Below are positions 11,622-22,686 of a DNA stretch of 64,000 nucleotides, one piece after another. The stretch lies in contig JASJOG010000117.1 in assembly GCA_030142905.1 (NCBI GenBank), positions 1-64,000 on the forward strand. The letters run 5' to 3'. Made by a program: the position numbers and the translations under genes. Each line of letters starts with the position of its first letter. Positions within the stretch are counted from its first letter, which is position 1. The notes under the pieces were generated by a model, which made no database searches, was not told the origin of the DNA, and saw nothing but the letters and a program-made list of their open reading frames with translations. Source of the DNA: Heliopora coerulea (taxonomy: Eukaryota > Cnidaria > Anthozoa > Scleralcyonacea > Helioporidae).

Positions 11622-12200
11622 GACCGCTGGCTCTCACCTCCGAATACTATTACTGCACATTATAACTTTGAAGTTCGTTGGTATGTTTCCAAGTACTGAC
11701 ATGTCTATGATTTCTTTTAATACTGATCCATAGCTGAATGAAAGCGAACTATATATAAACCTTCGTTAACGACCAGTTACCGGTGCTTCTCGCCGGTTCC
11801 CTCCCAAAAGATAAGTGCTAGACATCATACCATGGATTCAGAACCAGTCTTCCTCGCGTGAAGATACGGGTCATTAGGTCATGAACAACAGTAGAGAACG
11901 CCATTTCTTATATCTTTTAGCAAAACTTACTTTTTTAGGGTCTAGAAATTGGTTTGGGAATATGTTCAGGGTGACTGGGTATGTGTTACAGTTGTCATGT
12001 GATTCGAGTATGTACCAAGATTATTCTCATCAAATGCATCAGTGTATGACTTGAGCTAATGTCATAACCAAACAGAAAATCAGTCTTTCTTAAGGCCTAT
12101 TTATTTGAGCTGGAACAGCCCGGTTCGATGTGATAGCTCACTTGCGTGAGATCCGTCTGTCCTTGCTATTTTATATGAAAAATTCTTTTGTGTTCACACG
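11622..12200. other. Upstream flank of the kinase gene
   Basis: This should contain the 5' untranslated region and promoter. I see no TATA box at a convincing distance and no CpG-rich block, so no site is called. Confidence 0.4.
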
Positions 12201-12204
12201 GAAC

Positions 12205-12300
12205 ACGACCCAACCCGATAAGGTGAGATCACACTGTGCATAAATAAGATCACATCGTACATAGGTGAGATCACAATGGATAGGTGAGATCACCGTGGAT
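12205..12300 (+). repeat. Short tandem repeat, GGTGAGATCAC unit
   Basis: About five imperfect units of roughly 19-24 bp carrying AGATCAC (AAGGTGAGATCACACTGTG, TAAGATCACATCGTA, TAGGTGAGATCACAATGG, TAGGTGAGATCACCGTGG). It is a small minisatellite; the reading frame it gives on the minus strand is not a gene. Confidence 0.7.
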
Positions 12301-12387
12301 AAAGTAAATGGTTTGAACCTGGGAGAACCGTGACATGTTTGAGGAAGTTGATCGTCCAGGTGAGTGTAGTCTTGAGAAAGACTGTTG

Positions 12388-12712
12388 GTTGAAGTTTTCT
12401 GAGATAAAAGCTTGAGAACAAACTTTTCATCATACATATATCCAAGCTTACAAACATCTACGCTTAGTAAGATGAAATTTACTTACATACAATATCACAT
12501 TTACAGGTATGTTCAGCTTTCAAGTACGAAAGAGGCATATCAATACTTCGAACCAGGTCTCTAATTAACATCATGCTTGCCGTCTGAGACCCTATAGTGT
12601 AGTGGCAAAACAACCGTACCGGCAATCGGGAGACACGGGTTCGATTCCCGTTGGGGAGCTCAGAAGTTTTCTGAGATAAAAGCTTGAGAACAAACTTTTC
12701 ATCATACATATA
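12388..12712 (+). repeat. tRNA-like repeat flanked by a 50-bp duplication
   Basis: The tRNA-like core at 12588-12660 has CTATAGTGTAGTGGC (A box) and GGGTTCGATTCCCG (B box). The following block AAGTTTTCTGAGATAAAAGC through TTTTCATCATACATAT is at 12661-12712 and again at 12391-12440. This looks like two copies of one SINE, the first lacking its head. Confidence 0.6.
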
Positions 12713-12962
12713 AATATATATATATATGCAGTAGAACTCCTCTCATTCGCGATAGAGTCTTGGATCCCAAATTGTTTGATCTAAAACCAGCGTTTGCGCT
12801 CTTCTTCGTTTTCTACTCTTTCTTTTGTATCAATTTGCATGTAAATGATCATTATTTATTGATTTGTTGTAAATAAAGTTCATATTTTGCAAAAGATGAG
12901 TTGTTCTTTGTAAAAAATAGTTGGAAACATTGAGTGAGTTATAATCATTCAAAGTGTAACGA

Positions 12963-13003
12963 AACACCTAATTAATTAACGAAACACCTAATTAATTAAC
13001 GTC
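12963..13003 (+). repeat. 21-bp perfect tandem duplication
   Basis: CGAAACACCTAATTAATTAA occurs twice back to back. Confidence 0.75.
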
Positions 13004-13105
13004 ACAACCCATGTAAATAAGAATAGTTGAACCGAATCTGTCAGTTGCCTGATGATCGCGTACCGCGTGAAACTCTGAGTAGCGACAGCATTTTACTGTA
13101 AAATA

Positions 13106-13108
<3 letters not shown>

Positions 13109-13167
<59 letters not shown>

Positions 13168-13168
13168 T
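13109..13168. repeat. (TA)n microsatellite
   Basis: About 29 TA units with one interruption. Similar runs are at 26331-26371, 33884-33915, 36162-36198 and 44364-44380. Confidence 0.95.
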
Positions 13169-13199
13169 TCTGACAAGGGGGCTAATTTCCTGCCCCCAC

Positions 13200-15170
13200 A
13201 ATATTTGAGGCTATACAAAAAAAATCACCTTTAACCTTGTTGAACTAGTAGTGTAAAAACGTTTTTTCCCAGTTGATTTCTTTATTCATAAAATATGTCT
13301 GCAGGGAACAGTGAGCATGGGGCTAGCACGCTCAAAAAATGGAGGTGGGGGGTTGAGCCACCTAAGTTTATATGTTGTCTATCTGAGCCCCCTAAGTCTA
13401 TCTGCTGTCTATCTGTCCATTTATCTGTTGCGCCAATCTGTGCTAATTTACAGCCCGCTGCGTATGTATGTATATATGTAAGTATATATGTAAGTATATA
13501 TGTATGTATATGTGAAGCAGCATTTCCGTACTTTCATTTTATTAATAAATTTTTATACCATTGGTTTGGTGAAAAGCCACATAGTTTAAATGCCTTATGG
13601 ACTGTTAGAAAACAAGCACTTGAGTTTACTAGAAAAATTGTTTGGCAGCATTTTGGCAATTCAATTATTGCCCAACAGACTGCGCGATTCCACTGGTATA
13701 CACCCATTCTTGGGTAACTATCTCGGTCTTATACCTGTGCTAATAAACAACCTACAAAATGTCCATGCAAAGATCTAGTTAATGAAAGGCCATCAAAGAT
13801 TTCAATTAAACTGAGCATAACATAGATTTCCGATCTGCCCATCCATTAATCTGCTGTGCCAGCCCAAGGCATCTGGTTGTCGCCAAAGTGTGGACAAAAT
13901 ATTTGCATTGTCCGTTTCGTCCAAACAAATCGAAATTGTAAATGAAGTATTAACCCTTTGAGTTCATATTTTTTGGTTACATAAGTTCACTACGCCGATC
14001 ATGTCTTATTACTTGTAATCTAGCGGTTGAGAAGTATTATTTCTGAAGGCCTACAATCATCAAATATTCAATTTCTGAATTGTTTTTAAGTCATTAATTC
14101 AAGTCAACTTATTTTCCGGACTGATTTGAAATGTTACATTAAAGTGCTGCGCCATCTAATTGGGAATATAATGTTCTGTCGTTTCTGTCTATGAGATTTC
14201 AATGTCTTTCGATATTTTTCTTTTTTAAGAACGGAGGTTTTGAGAGTCTTATGACACTGGAAACCGATTACGTACCTCGGGCGCAAAGCTGGTATGTTTA
14301 GCAAAGTCTACTTTTTAAACATTTTTTCTCTGTTTTTTATTTGTTTTTCTGGGGAGTTTTTTGTGAGTTTTTTTCATCGAACGTTCATCAACCGTAAACA
14401 TTTTTACCTTCTGAATTTTTGCGCTAATCCATAGTGTGCTGACCTTTGTTTGATTTACACATTAAGGTTTCCAGGACCCAACAAGTGTTGAGTTAAGTCA
14501 CCTCAGGAAAGGCATGATATACTAACACAAAAGCTAATTAGCATTTCCTGATAGACAGTTATGAATGTATTGTTTATTATTTTATTAGATCTAACTAAAA
14601 GAAACTAAGATTTCCTCTGGTTTTAGTAAGTCATCACAGTTACAAACCAGTCAGTTCGTCTAGCACTCAGTCAAATTTCCCGCAGGTGAGTAATTGTTTT
14701 GAAGTTCACGTACCTATATCCTTACAGCTACGACAACGGCGTTGGGTGAGAAACTACAGTAAAATCAGGCCACCAGTGATAGGTGTATAATGAGAATAAC
14801 GTGCATTTGTAAGAAGCTAGTTAAAATCACCCGTCCACTTTTTTCAGCTACCGAATCATCGATGTTAACTTGTAACCACTAAGACACATTTCAGTAGGAT
14901 ATTTGTCGATGACGTTAAACCAGTGTTGTAGAAATAATCAATTTCCTGCCAGGTAATAGCTTTATATATTTATATTTGTTTATATACCGTCATAGTATTC
15001 AAATAGTCACTGAAATCCCTCCAGTGGCTTTTGTTTTTCATTCTGTAATTAAGAAATCCAACTAAGATAGGTCATGTTGTAAATGTGATCCATCACAAGT
15101 TGTAGTAGACGAAATAAGTTGAGAAGATTTGATTGAAAGCTTCATAGTGAAACGTTGTTACTAACTCTTT
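13200..15170. other. Intergenic stretch, no gene recognised
   Basis: Contains a short TGTATATATGTAAG tandem near 13,465-13,510 and scattered pyrimidine tracts. The ORFs at about 13.3-13.7 kb have no recognisable motifs and include the microsatellite. Nothing else is supported. Confidence 0.5.
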
Positions 15171-15255
15171 AGAGGCAGGAGCTCTCCCTTTCACGAGCAA
15201 AATCGTCTGGCGTTTGCCAGAGTAAAATAATAGAAGTCTTATGTCGCAGGGAAAG
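15170..15255. repeat. TTAA mini-element fragment
   Basis: Carries TAACTCTTTAGAGGCAGGAGC, then CACGAGCAAAATCGTCTGGC and GCCAGAGTAAAATAATAGAA. This is a diverged copy of the 1108 family. Confidence 0.6.
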
Positions 15256-15526
15256 GCGTATCAGTGACAGTTAAACCAAAGATCTTACCCAACCTTCTTT
15301 AATTTCCAAGTTTATCATGCCTTAGTGTTCGAAGCGGCTAAACAATGGAGTCTTACCTAATATTCTTATATAGGCTTCAGTTACATAATTATAACTCAAG
15401 AAAACATGTTTAGCCATGCACAAAGGCACTTGGATTTGTAATGCTATTATGTTGAGTGAAAAAAATATAGTCATATATTTACGTCTTAAAAACCAATACC
15501 AACCGACAATTTGAAAAAAATATGAA

Positions 15527-15714
15527 ACAAAACATAATCCGAAGATCAGCATCTTGAGAAATCCAAGATATGGATTGAAACAAAACGAGAAAGGAGTTTG
15601 TGATATTTCGATTTTATTACAAAATCATCAAAATATCACAAACTCATTTCTCGTCTTCTTTCAACCCACATCTTGGATTTCTCAAGATGCTGATCTTCGG
15701 ATTATGTTTTGTTT
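15527..15714. repeat. Fold-back repeat
   Basis: The left arm (about 15527-15614) holds AAACATAATCCGAAGATCAG, CATCTTGAGAAATCCAAGAT and GAGTTTGTGATATTT. It is repeated inverted in 15640-15714 (AAATATCACAAACTC, ATCTTGGATTTCTCAAGATG, CTGATCTTCGGATTATGTTT). The ACATATTCCGAA / CATCTTGA...CTCAAGAT motif recurs at 44.28, 46.87 and 59.80 kb, near Penelope-like sequences. Confidence 0.75.
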
Positions 15715-15870
15715 TATATATTTATGTCTTATAACCAGTGAATGTAACCCAGATCTCATTTGCGTGAACGCAAAATAGGGATGTCGCATACTTGTCCTTT
15801 TTGTTGATAAAAGTAGAATTAGTATGGCGACATATTGATAAACTTCTCTGTTATTTGCTTTAAGAAAGTC

Positions 15871-16770
15871 TAAGGCTACGTTTACACTACAGCCAAAGGC
15901 TTTGCATTGAAAAAGTATTCGGATTCGTTGCTTGCTTATACAGGCAGGCCCACCCAGAGTCTGGGTGGGGCCCAGGGCAAAATAGAAATTTGGGGGCTCC
16001 CCCTACAAAAATTGTTTTAGTCGATATTGTGCATAACAATAACATTTTTATCTGGTTCTTTACCGGAGAGCCTGAAGATAACTATTCGGTTGCAGACATG
16101 TGTGTCCTAACCTGGCTCAGTGTAAGGACCCAGCGTTCAATGAATAAATAAACAGCGTTGATTCGAGAAAAGTAGCGAATTTTATTCAGTTATTTGATTG
16201 TCATTTAAAACATAAAGAAAATAAATTTATCAGTATATTGAGGGAGCCTCTCTTGAGCTGGTGCCCGGGGCCCCTTTTGCACTTGGGGCCTGGGGCCCCT
16301 ATTGAGGTGGGGACCCGGGGCAAACTGCCCAAGTTGCACCTCCTCTGGGCGGGCCTGTACACAGGAAAAAGTATCAGGGTTAGTTATATACTCGATGTTA
16401 AAGCAAACAGTGCTTTATTATGTGAGAATGGACGTAAATCTTCGAACATTTCACTGAAAGTCGCGCAAGACAACCGAAAAATTTCTTTCCATTCTTTATT
16501 ACAGCCTCTAATAAAAATTGTCTAACCACTGGCTACTTCTGTTGTCACTCGCATAAACAATAAAGATTTCTCCGGAATCTTAGCTCTCCGAATTCAAAGT
16601 ATCCAGATGCTTTTCCGGATTCATATTTATCTGGATTCGTGAGCAATCCGGAGACTTTCTATTCTGGATTCGTTGGTTGAATGTAAACGACTACTTTAAA
16701 TCGGAAGAAATAGTCTCCGCGGATAACCTACAATTCCAAAGAAATTTGGTCTAGTGTAAACGTAGCCTAA
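15871..16770. mobile_element. MITE with GGCTACGTTTACACTA termini, host of a nested element
   Basis: Terminal inverted repeats GGCTACGTTTACACTA (15874) and TAGTGTAAACGTAGCC (ending 16767) are flanked by TAA on both sides, a 3-bp duplication as in PIF/Harbinger-type elements. There is no transposase. A second element occupies 15945-16357, so the host element was about 480 bp before that insertion. Confidence 0.72.
15945..16357. mobile_element. Non-autonomous hAT-like element, copy 1
   Basis: Ends CAGGCCCACCCAGAG and CTCTGGGCGGGCCTG are inverted repeats. The 8-bp flanks tatacagg / tacacagg match at 7 of 8, as expected for hAT target duplications. The interior is GC-rich at both ends (GGGGCCCAGGGC-type) and non-coding; an ORF across it from 16238 is incidental. 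A second full copy is at 50122-50523. Confidence 0.75.
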
Positions 16771-17930
16771 ACGTCGGAAAATTTCATAAAAATTGACTTT
16801 GAGTTTTCCGCCAATTCGAGGAGGTGTGCAAGTTAAATCGAGACTCGGAATTAATCGAATTGTTTTTCAAACTTAAAGTTTGTACACTTATAAAGATTAG
16901 CGCCTCCGGACGAAGTTGTGAAGACTATTTATCAAACTCATCAATAGTTCGTGAAGGAAAACAAAGAAAGTTATTTAATAATTTTTCAACATGTTGTGAA
17001 TTAGATGAATAATCATAATGATTTAAATATACCTTTCCTTTTTAGTAAGTTAAAGTTAATGTAAAACTGTTGTGTTACAAAAAACTTTTCTCGCAAACTG
17101 TTCTGTTGAAACAGCTTATATCTTCGAAATAACCCATAAACATAGACATTTAGATGAATTCGTTAATGTCTGGATGCAGTGTTTATTTCAGAGCCGAGCT
17201 AAATTGAACTTTTACGGCATACAGTATTCACGTCCGATCTCTGCAGCAGACTTGGCGACTCTAGTCGCACTCCGAAGTTGCAAAATTCTGTAACTTCCCA
17301 CTTGACTCGAACTTGCCTCAGCTGATTTGAGACTTGACTTGAGACTTGATATTTGTGTGTGCGAGCCTTGTGGCTAACTTGAATTTAAAAGTATTGATAT
17401 TATTTAACAATTAGTCGCCTCAGAAACAGTGAATGTTGTTGAGCAATCCCCAAAACGAGGTCAATATTCACTAAGACCGAGAAGAATATATGTTTTAGCA
17501 TAATCACACAGGTGATTGTTTCCAAAAAAGAAGTGAAGGGACATAAGGACAGAGAGATAGAGACAGAGATGACTGTATACGGATCTGCCAGAAGAGAAAA
17601 ACAAAGTATATTACGTTCTTTTTAGTTATCTCCAGAAGTGAATGTCATGAATTAACCAAGTTCTGATTTAACAAGATTAAAGCTAGCGGTGAAAAATTTG
17701 CAATGTTCCACAAATGTGTAAATTTTTCTTCCCTTTAATGGTGAAAAGGTTGGAAAAATTAAAGTGATCATTTTTGTACTATTTATAAATGGTCTTTAAA
17801 AATATTTCTTGATGCTTGTTACCTTGGTAGTAGCATCGGTAATTCTTTTAAACAACCATTTACAACATAAAAACTCGCACAATAAGGAGGTAAGTGGAAA
17901 GTGATTTTTTATACTTACTGGAAACATGTT
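16771..17930. other. Intergenic stretch with two unrecognised short ORFs
   Basis: Plus-strand frames at 16824-17012 and 17072-17293 have fairly protein-like composition but no motifs, no convincing splice sites and no known relatives. I do not call them genes. Confidence 0.4.
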
Positions 17931-17935
17931 AACCC

Positions 17936-18112
17936 TGTTGTGTTCTTACCAATCAAACAAGGTACCACTTCTAGATTTTAACATTTCAGCTTTTAATGGC
18001 GGACAACAACAACACAACAAGAAGACTCTCAGAGCATGCGTACACCTACCGGAACCATGCGGCCGGTACACTATACCGGAAGTGTCGGTTACTTCCGGTT
18101 ACAAACATTACA
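17936..18112 (-). repeat. 3' LTR of the gypsy-type element
   Basis: 177 bp. Contains CACTTCTAGATTT, GGCGGACAACAACAACACAA and ACTATACCGGAAGTG. It carries a CAA triplet more than the other LTR. It is the 3' LTR because the element reads leftward. Confidence 0.9.
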
Positions 18113-18131
18113 ATTTTCCCCCTTTAAAAAA
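18113..18131 (-). promoter_or_regulatory. Polypurine tract of the LTR element
   Basis: The minus strand reads AAAGGGGGAAAA just before the 3' LTR start (TGTAATG), as expected for the plus-strand primer of an LTR element. Confidence 0.65.
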
Positions 18132-18369
18132 ATAATATAATCATGTGGCTGATAATATCAATGGTTTGTTCATCAACTTAAATTTTAACATGTTCTCAGG
18201 TTTGATTTTACAACCGTTTAAGATAAGTTCACCTTAAGTATACCTTGAGACACTGATTGTCAATTAGTCGGCACGGCTTTCTTCTTTCACGACTTGGGTA
18301 ACGTGGTTCAATATCAACATTGGCGATCGGACTGTAACTTTGAGGGTCTTTAGGCTCTTCGTGAATAGC

Positions 18370-19005
18370 TCAGCTCATGGTGGTAGACGGCTCCACGGGT
18401 TGAATCTCACTTATGCCATTTGGTTTGGCTGTTGGGATAGTGATGTTAGAGCTGTTGAACACTTCTGGTGTCTGTTCTCGGTCTCTTGATACTTTGCAGC
18501 TGGGATCACAGGAGCGAATTTGGTCGATATGTCGCTTCCACTGCATATTGTTAACTTGGACTGTATAAGTCACGGGTCCTAGTTTCTTTAAAACAACTGC
18601 TCGAATCCACGATGGTTTCTTCGGATATCCACGATAATCTCTAACCATGAATATATCACCAACCTCGAATGTCCGAGGCATCTTCTCTTTTGGCATTGAT
18701 CTTTGTAGTACGGACTGCCCCAGAGCGGGTCGACACATGTCTAGTCTTGTCCTCACTTTCCTCCCAAGAAACAACTCACTTGGTGTAGTTTTCGTCATGC
18801 TGTGCGGTGTGGTTCGGTATGACAGTAGGAAAGCGGCTAGTTTCTGGTTCAGGGTTCCACCTTCCGATTCCATGGTCTTCATTGCTTGCTTAAAAGTACG
18901 GACTGCCCGTTCTGCTTCTCCATTCGAGCTTGGGTGATATGGTGCTGGCTTGTTGTGAGCTATGCCGTTTCGTTTCAAAAATATTTCGAACTCCTCTGCT
19001 TTGTA
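18370..19005 (-). pseudogene. Integrase C-terminal half, catalytic core mostly deleted
   Basis: Begins at E-E-F-E-I-F-L-K-R-N-G-I, followed by PAPYHPSSNGEAERAVRTFK, which carries the third acidic residue of D-D-E. The two upstream aspartates are absent. The C-terminal domain follows (FEVGDIFMVRDY and W-I-R-A-V-V-L-K-K-L-G-P-V-T-Y). The loss of about 85 codons is inferred from the family layout. Confidence 0.85.
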
Positions 19006-19976
19006 CACGATTCACACTTTGCCACTTTGTTCTCAATGTCGCTGTATATGTTAGGCCACCACACGTGTAACCGAGCCAATGCCTTCGTGCGCACCATTCC
19101 AGGATGATTTGCATGTAATTCAGTTAGGATTTCTTCACGATAGTTTTCAGGAATTATCACTTGTACCCCTCTTAGTAAACAATCTTCTTCTAAGGTAATC
19201 TTTTTCCGTATACAGTGATACAACTTCAATTCATTGTCAAGCTCACCCTGTGGCCAGCCACTTCTTGCAAATTCAGCCACTCTGGATAGCCACTTGTCAT
19301 TTCTGGTTGCTGATGCGAGTCGCGTAGCTGTGATTGGTAACCCGTTAACTTGCATCTTGTTTACAAGTTCAGCCTCCTTAAAGAAAACACCGTAACAAAC
19401 CTGCTCAGATGTCTCCAATGGGAGTCGGGACAACGTGTCAGCATTTCCATTCTGGTCAGTTAAACGATACTTGATGTCAAACTGGTAAGCAGAAAGTTGG
19501 ATAGCCCATCTCTGAATTCGCGAAGCGGCCAGTACTGGAATGCCTTTCTTAGGACCAAGTATTAGTGTCAGTGGTTTGTGATCCGTGAGCAGAGTAAAAC
19601 GTCGACCATATAGGTACTGATGGAACCTTTTTATGCCAAACACAATTGCGAGAGCTTCTTTCTCAATCATCGAGTAGTTCCGTTCTGCAGAAGTCAGAGT
19701 TCTTGAGGCGTAGGCAATCGGTCTTTCCTCAGAATTGTCGATTTGATGGGAAATGACAGCTCCTAATCCGTGTGATGAGGCATCTACCGCCAATATTACA
19801 GGTTTACTTGGATCGTAATGGGCTAGCACTTCAGATGATGCTAACAGCTTCTTTACCTTTTGGCAAGCTTGTACACACTCATTGGTCCACTCCCACTCTA
19901 TATCATTGGCCAGCAGGTGAGTCAAAGGTCGAACTATGGTGGACATGTTTGGCAGAAACTTCCTGTAGTAGTTCAC
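18975..19976 (-). pseudogene. RT connection, RNase H and integrase zinc finger
   Basis: Starts in the RT thumb (NYYRKFLPNM). RNase H follows, with A-V-D-A-S, E-K-E-A-L-A-I-V-F and L-T-D-H-K-P-L carrying the catalytic D, E and D. The C-terminal part has the H-H-C-C integrase finger (HANHPGMVRTKALARLH, then C-E-S-C). The frame ends soon after the finger, at the deletion junction near 19,005. A stop at about 20,055 and a frameshift separate it from the RT. Confidence 0.9.
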
Positions 19977-20148
19977 AATGCCTAACCACGACTGAAGCTC
20001 CTTCTTGTTCTGCGGGTCTTCAAGTTGTAGAATGGCTTCTACCTTCTTTGGTTACGGGTGAATGCCATCTTTATTCACCTTGAATGCAAAATATTCAACT
20101 TCATCCTGCATGAATGAACATTTCGATTCTTTAAGCTTGATACCGAAA

Positions 20149-21168
20149 TCATCCAACTGTTGCAGAGTTGACTTCAGATTCCTCATGTGGTCCTAAGATA
20201 TCATCGAGAATGTATCCCACTCCCCCAACTCCTTTCAGAATCTGATCCATGCTTCGTTGAAAGATGGCAGGAGCAGCTGCTACCCTGAAGGGAAGTCTAG
20301 TGTATCTATATAATCCTAGGTGAGTATTGATAGTTACATACTTGCGTGATTCTTTATCCAGCAAAATCTGCTGATATGCATGTGATAAATCCAGTTTTGA
20401 AAAATTCTGGCCACCACTCAATTTACTAAAAACTTCTTCAGCTGTAGGTAGTGGGTATTCTGGAACATCAAGGGCTGGATTGATAGTAATCTTATAGTCT
20501 CCACAAATGCGTACTGTATTATCAGGCTTTAACACTGGCACAATTGGCATAGCCCATTCTGAGCTCTCCACCTTTGCTATGATTCCCTCTTTCTCAAGGC
20601 GGAGCAGTTCATTTGCTATTTTGTCCCTTAGTGCAATTGGTACTGGCCTCGGTTTAAAGAATTTGAGTTGGGAAACTTCCTTGACGTACACTGTAGTGTA
20701 AACTGGCCATTCTTCAAAATTCTCATCATCAGAGCATTTACTTCCTCCAGTCACATCCTCTCCTGCAAGCTTATTAAGTTTCGAAGTTTTCTTTTTAATC
20801 TTTCCTCTTTGTTCAGTGGGTGTTTCACCAATTTGAGCTCGGGCTTTGCCTTTCTTCTGGCACATTCTCCCCAGGTGACCAATTTCCTGGCAATTTCGGC
20901 ACTTACTCTTCTTATGAAAACACACAGTTGCTATGTGATTCGACTTTCCACACCGAAAACACTGAGTTGACATCTTATTACAACTTTCGTTTTTATCTAC
21001 AACATCACCAGACAGCTTTTCCGCCTCTTTCGGAGCCATTTCCATGCTAAGCGCGATATCCAATGCTTTCTGCTGTGTCAAATCGGCTTCCGACAGCAAC
21101 TTTCGTTGGATAGCTACAGACGACAACCCACAAACAAATCGATCACGAAGGGCATCACATAGAAACCC
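20149..21168 (-). pseudogene. gag zinc knuckles fused to reverse transcriptase; protease deleted
   Basis: In frame after the stop: CDALRDRFVCGL, then two zinc knuckles (CFRCGKSNHIATVC and CRNCQEIGHLGRMC), then E-E-W-P-V-Y-T-T-V-Y. The sequence jumps to F-K-P-R-P-V-P and the reverse transcriptase fingers. The protease with its D-T/S-G is absent, so an internal deletion joined the two parts in frame. The RT shows KLDLSHAYQQILL and YILDDIL, where most gypsy elements have Y-V/L-D-D. The frame then shifts at about 20,160. Confidence 0.88.
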
Positions 21169-21546
21169 CTAGAATTGACAATGCTCGCTCAACTTCCTTA
21201 ATTCTGTTAAGTACTGACTCACTGTTTCCGAGTCCTTCTGTTTTCGTTGATGAAACTTAAAACGTTCGGCGATGACAAGTGGTTTCGGCTTCAAGTAGTT
21301 ATGAATCAGTGTTTTAAGTTGCTGGTAAGTTTTATCACCTGGTTTATCAGGACTAGACAAATTACGAATCAAGCCGTATGTTTTGTGACCACATACCGTC
21401 AATAATATTGACCTTTTTTTTTCTGCATCCTCCACATCGTTAGCAACGAAATAATGTTCCAATCGTTCGATGTATTTGTCCCAGTTCTGGTCAGAGTCAG
21501 CGTCGAATTCGTTAATAGTGCCGAATATAGCAGCCATATTTAGCAA
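21169..21546 (-). pseudogene. gag N-terminal part of the LTR element
   Basis: Encodes a gag-like start (AAIFGTINEFDADSDQNWDKY, cut here to the first residues) with W-x-x-Y-x-x-R-L-E-x-Y-F and E-K-K-R-x-x-L-L-x-x-x-G, typical of gypsy gag capsid. A TAG at 21169-21171 interrupts the frame. The same frame continues immediately with CDALRDRFVCGL, the normal next gag motif, so this is a single nonsense change in one long gag. Confidence 0.85.
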
Positions 21547-21579
21547 TATCCTTGTAATCTAGAATGCCAGGTACAAAAA

Positions 21580-21599
21580 TATCCCTATCTCGTCGCCAC
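21580..21599 (-). promoter_or_regulatory. Primer-binding site of the LTR element
   Basis: Just inside the 5' LTR the minus strand reads TGGCGACGAGATAGGG. TGG directly after the LTR is the normal complement of a tRNA CCA end. I did not assign the primer tRNA. Confidence 0.6.
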
Positions 21600-21773
21600 T
21601 GTTGTGTTCTTACCAATTAAACAAGGTACCACTTCTAGATTTCAATATTTCAGCTTTTAATGGCGGACAACAACACAACAAGAAGACTCTCGGAGCATGC
21701 GTACACCTACCGGAACCATGTGGCCGGTACACTATACCGGAAGTGTCGGTTACTTCCGGTTACAAACATTACA
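21600..21773 (-). repeat. 5' LTR of the gypsy-type element
   Basis: 174 bp, matching the LTR at 17936 across its length. As the upstream LTR of a leftward-reading element it should hold the promoter. The CCGGAAGTG motifs (21738 and nearby) resemble ETS-type sites, which is only suggestive. Confidence 0.9.
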
Positions 21774-22584
21774 AACCCTACAAACCCTTGCCCTTCCTTT
21801 TATTCTACTCATTGACAATTCGTGTAATATGATCATTTTTCAACATTATCAACCTAAAATTTAATTTCAAGTCCGTTTGAATTGAGGAGGCGCCATAGGT
21901 TCAACTAACCCCTGTGCGCTGATATAATATAGTGCTCAATACACCACTTGTTCTAAGACAGAAATTTGTTGCAATGAAGTAGTAAGGAATATGGGCGCCC
22001 AGGGACAAACTCAACTTGTGACACCTCCCCTTCCCAACTGTAAAATAACAAAATTCATGCGAACTTCGGTATGTCAACATTTAGTGGAATAAGATTGCAA
22101 CAACCTATGCAGCATTTTTATATTTTTGAAATGTTGACGTAAAAATGTTCTCACGAATTTACAATTTTGCGCCCCTTTATATTTTTAGCGCGCAGAAGCA
22201 ATTGACTCTTTAACCCCCTTGCCAGGTGATTGATTCGTTTCATTGTAAGCTCCACGCCGAAATCACCCTCACTGCGACGTTCAGTGTCAGTTTTTTTGTT
22301 ACGTTACTAAATTAAATCTCAAAGGTGACGTTCTAGCTCCACAGTGAATAGCATATGTAAACATCCCAATGCAGCTTGTAACCAAATTATATTCCTCGAA
22401 CAGTAACACTTTAGAGATGTGAGATTTGAAATTTTTGGAAGAAAATTACACAAACTAGTTACCAGTTATGCAAAAAATCAGTTTACTGTCGCAAAATGAA
22501 TGAGAGAAATGAGTAAGGTCACATGGAGTTGGAACTGAAATTGACGACCAAAAAGGCAGAATGTTCGCCATTTTTACCGTGGCT

Positions 22585-22686
22585 TTAACCCTTTCCTGTC
22601 CAAGAGGTTTCCCCTTGACGAGTAAAAATTGTCTGGCGTTAGCAAGAGCAAAACATCAAAGTCGGGTATGGACCTGAAAGGGTTAA
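22585..22686. mobile_element. TTAA mini-element, complete copy
   Basis: 102 bp from TTAACCCTTTCCTGTCC to GGACCTGAAAGGGTTAA, near-perfect inverted ends bounded by TTAA. The interior holds CCCCTTGACGAGTAAAA and GGCGTTAGCAAGAGCAAAAC, the core shared with six other sites here. TTAA borders suggest piggyBac-type mobilisation, which is an inference. Confidence 0.75.

Larger units (their letters stand above)
17936..21773 (-). mobile_element. Gypsy-type LTR retrotransposon, internally deleted
   Basis: The two LTRs (17936-18112 and 21600-21773) are nearly identical, start TG and end CA, and are flanked by the 5-bp duplication aaccc (17931-17935 and 21774-21778). Coding order on the minus strand is gag, zinc knuckles, reverse transcriptase, RNase H, integrase, which is the Ty3/gypsy order. 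It cannot transpose on its own: there is a stop inside gag, the protease is missing, the reverse transcriptase is frameshifted with a further stop behind it, and about 85 codons of the integrase core are gone. At 3.8 kb it is about 1 kb short for the class. LTR divergence by eye is 5 substitutions and one 3-bp indel, so insertion was fairly recent. Confidence 0.93.

Noticed and set aside
12992..13201. ORF containing an Ile-Tyr repeat
   Set aside because: It is only a translation of the (TA)n microsatellite. The same applies to frames across 33.9 and 36.2 kb.
16238..16525. 95-codon ORF starting in a GC-rich block
   Set aside because: It spans the right end of a non-coding hAT-like element and the sequence beyond it, and the other copy of the element does not keep the frame.
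18646..18937. Plus-strand ORFs across the LTR element
   Set aside because: They are antisense shadows of the pol frames, which read clearly on the minus strand.
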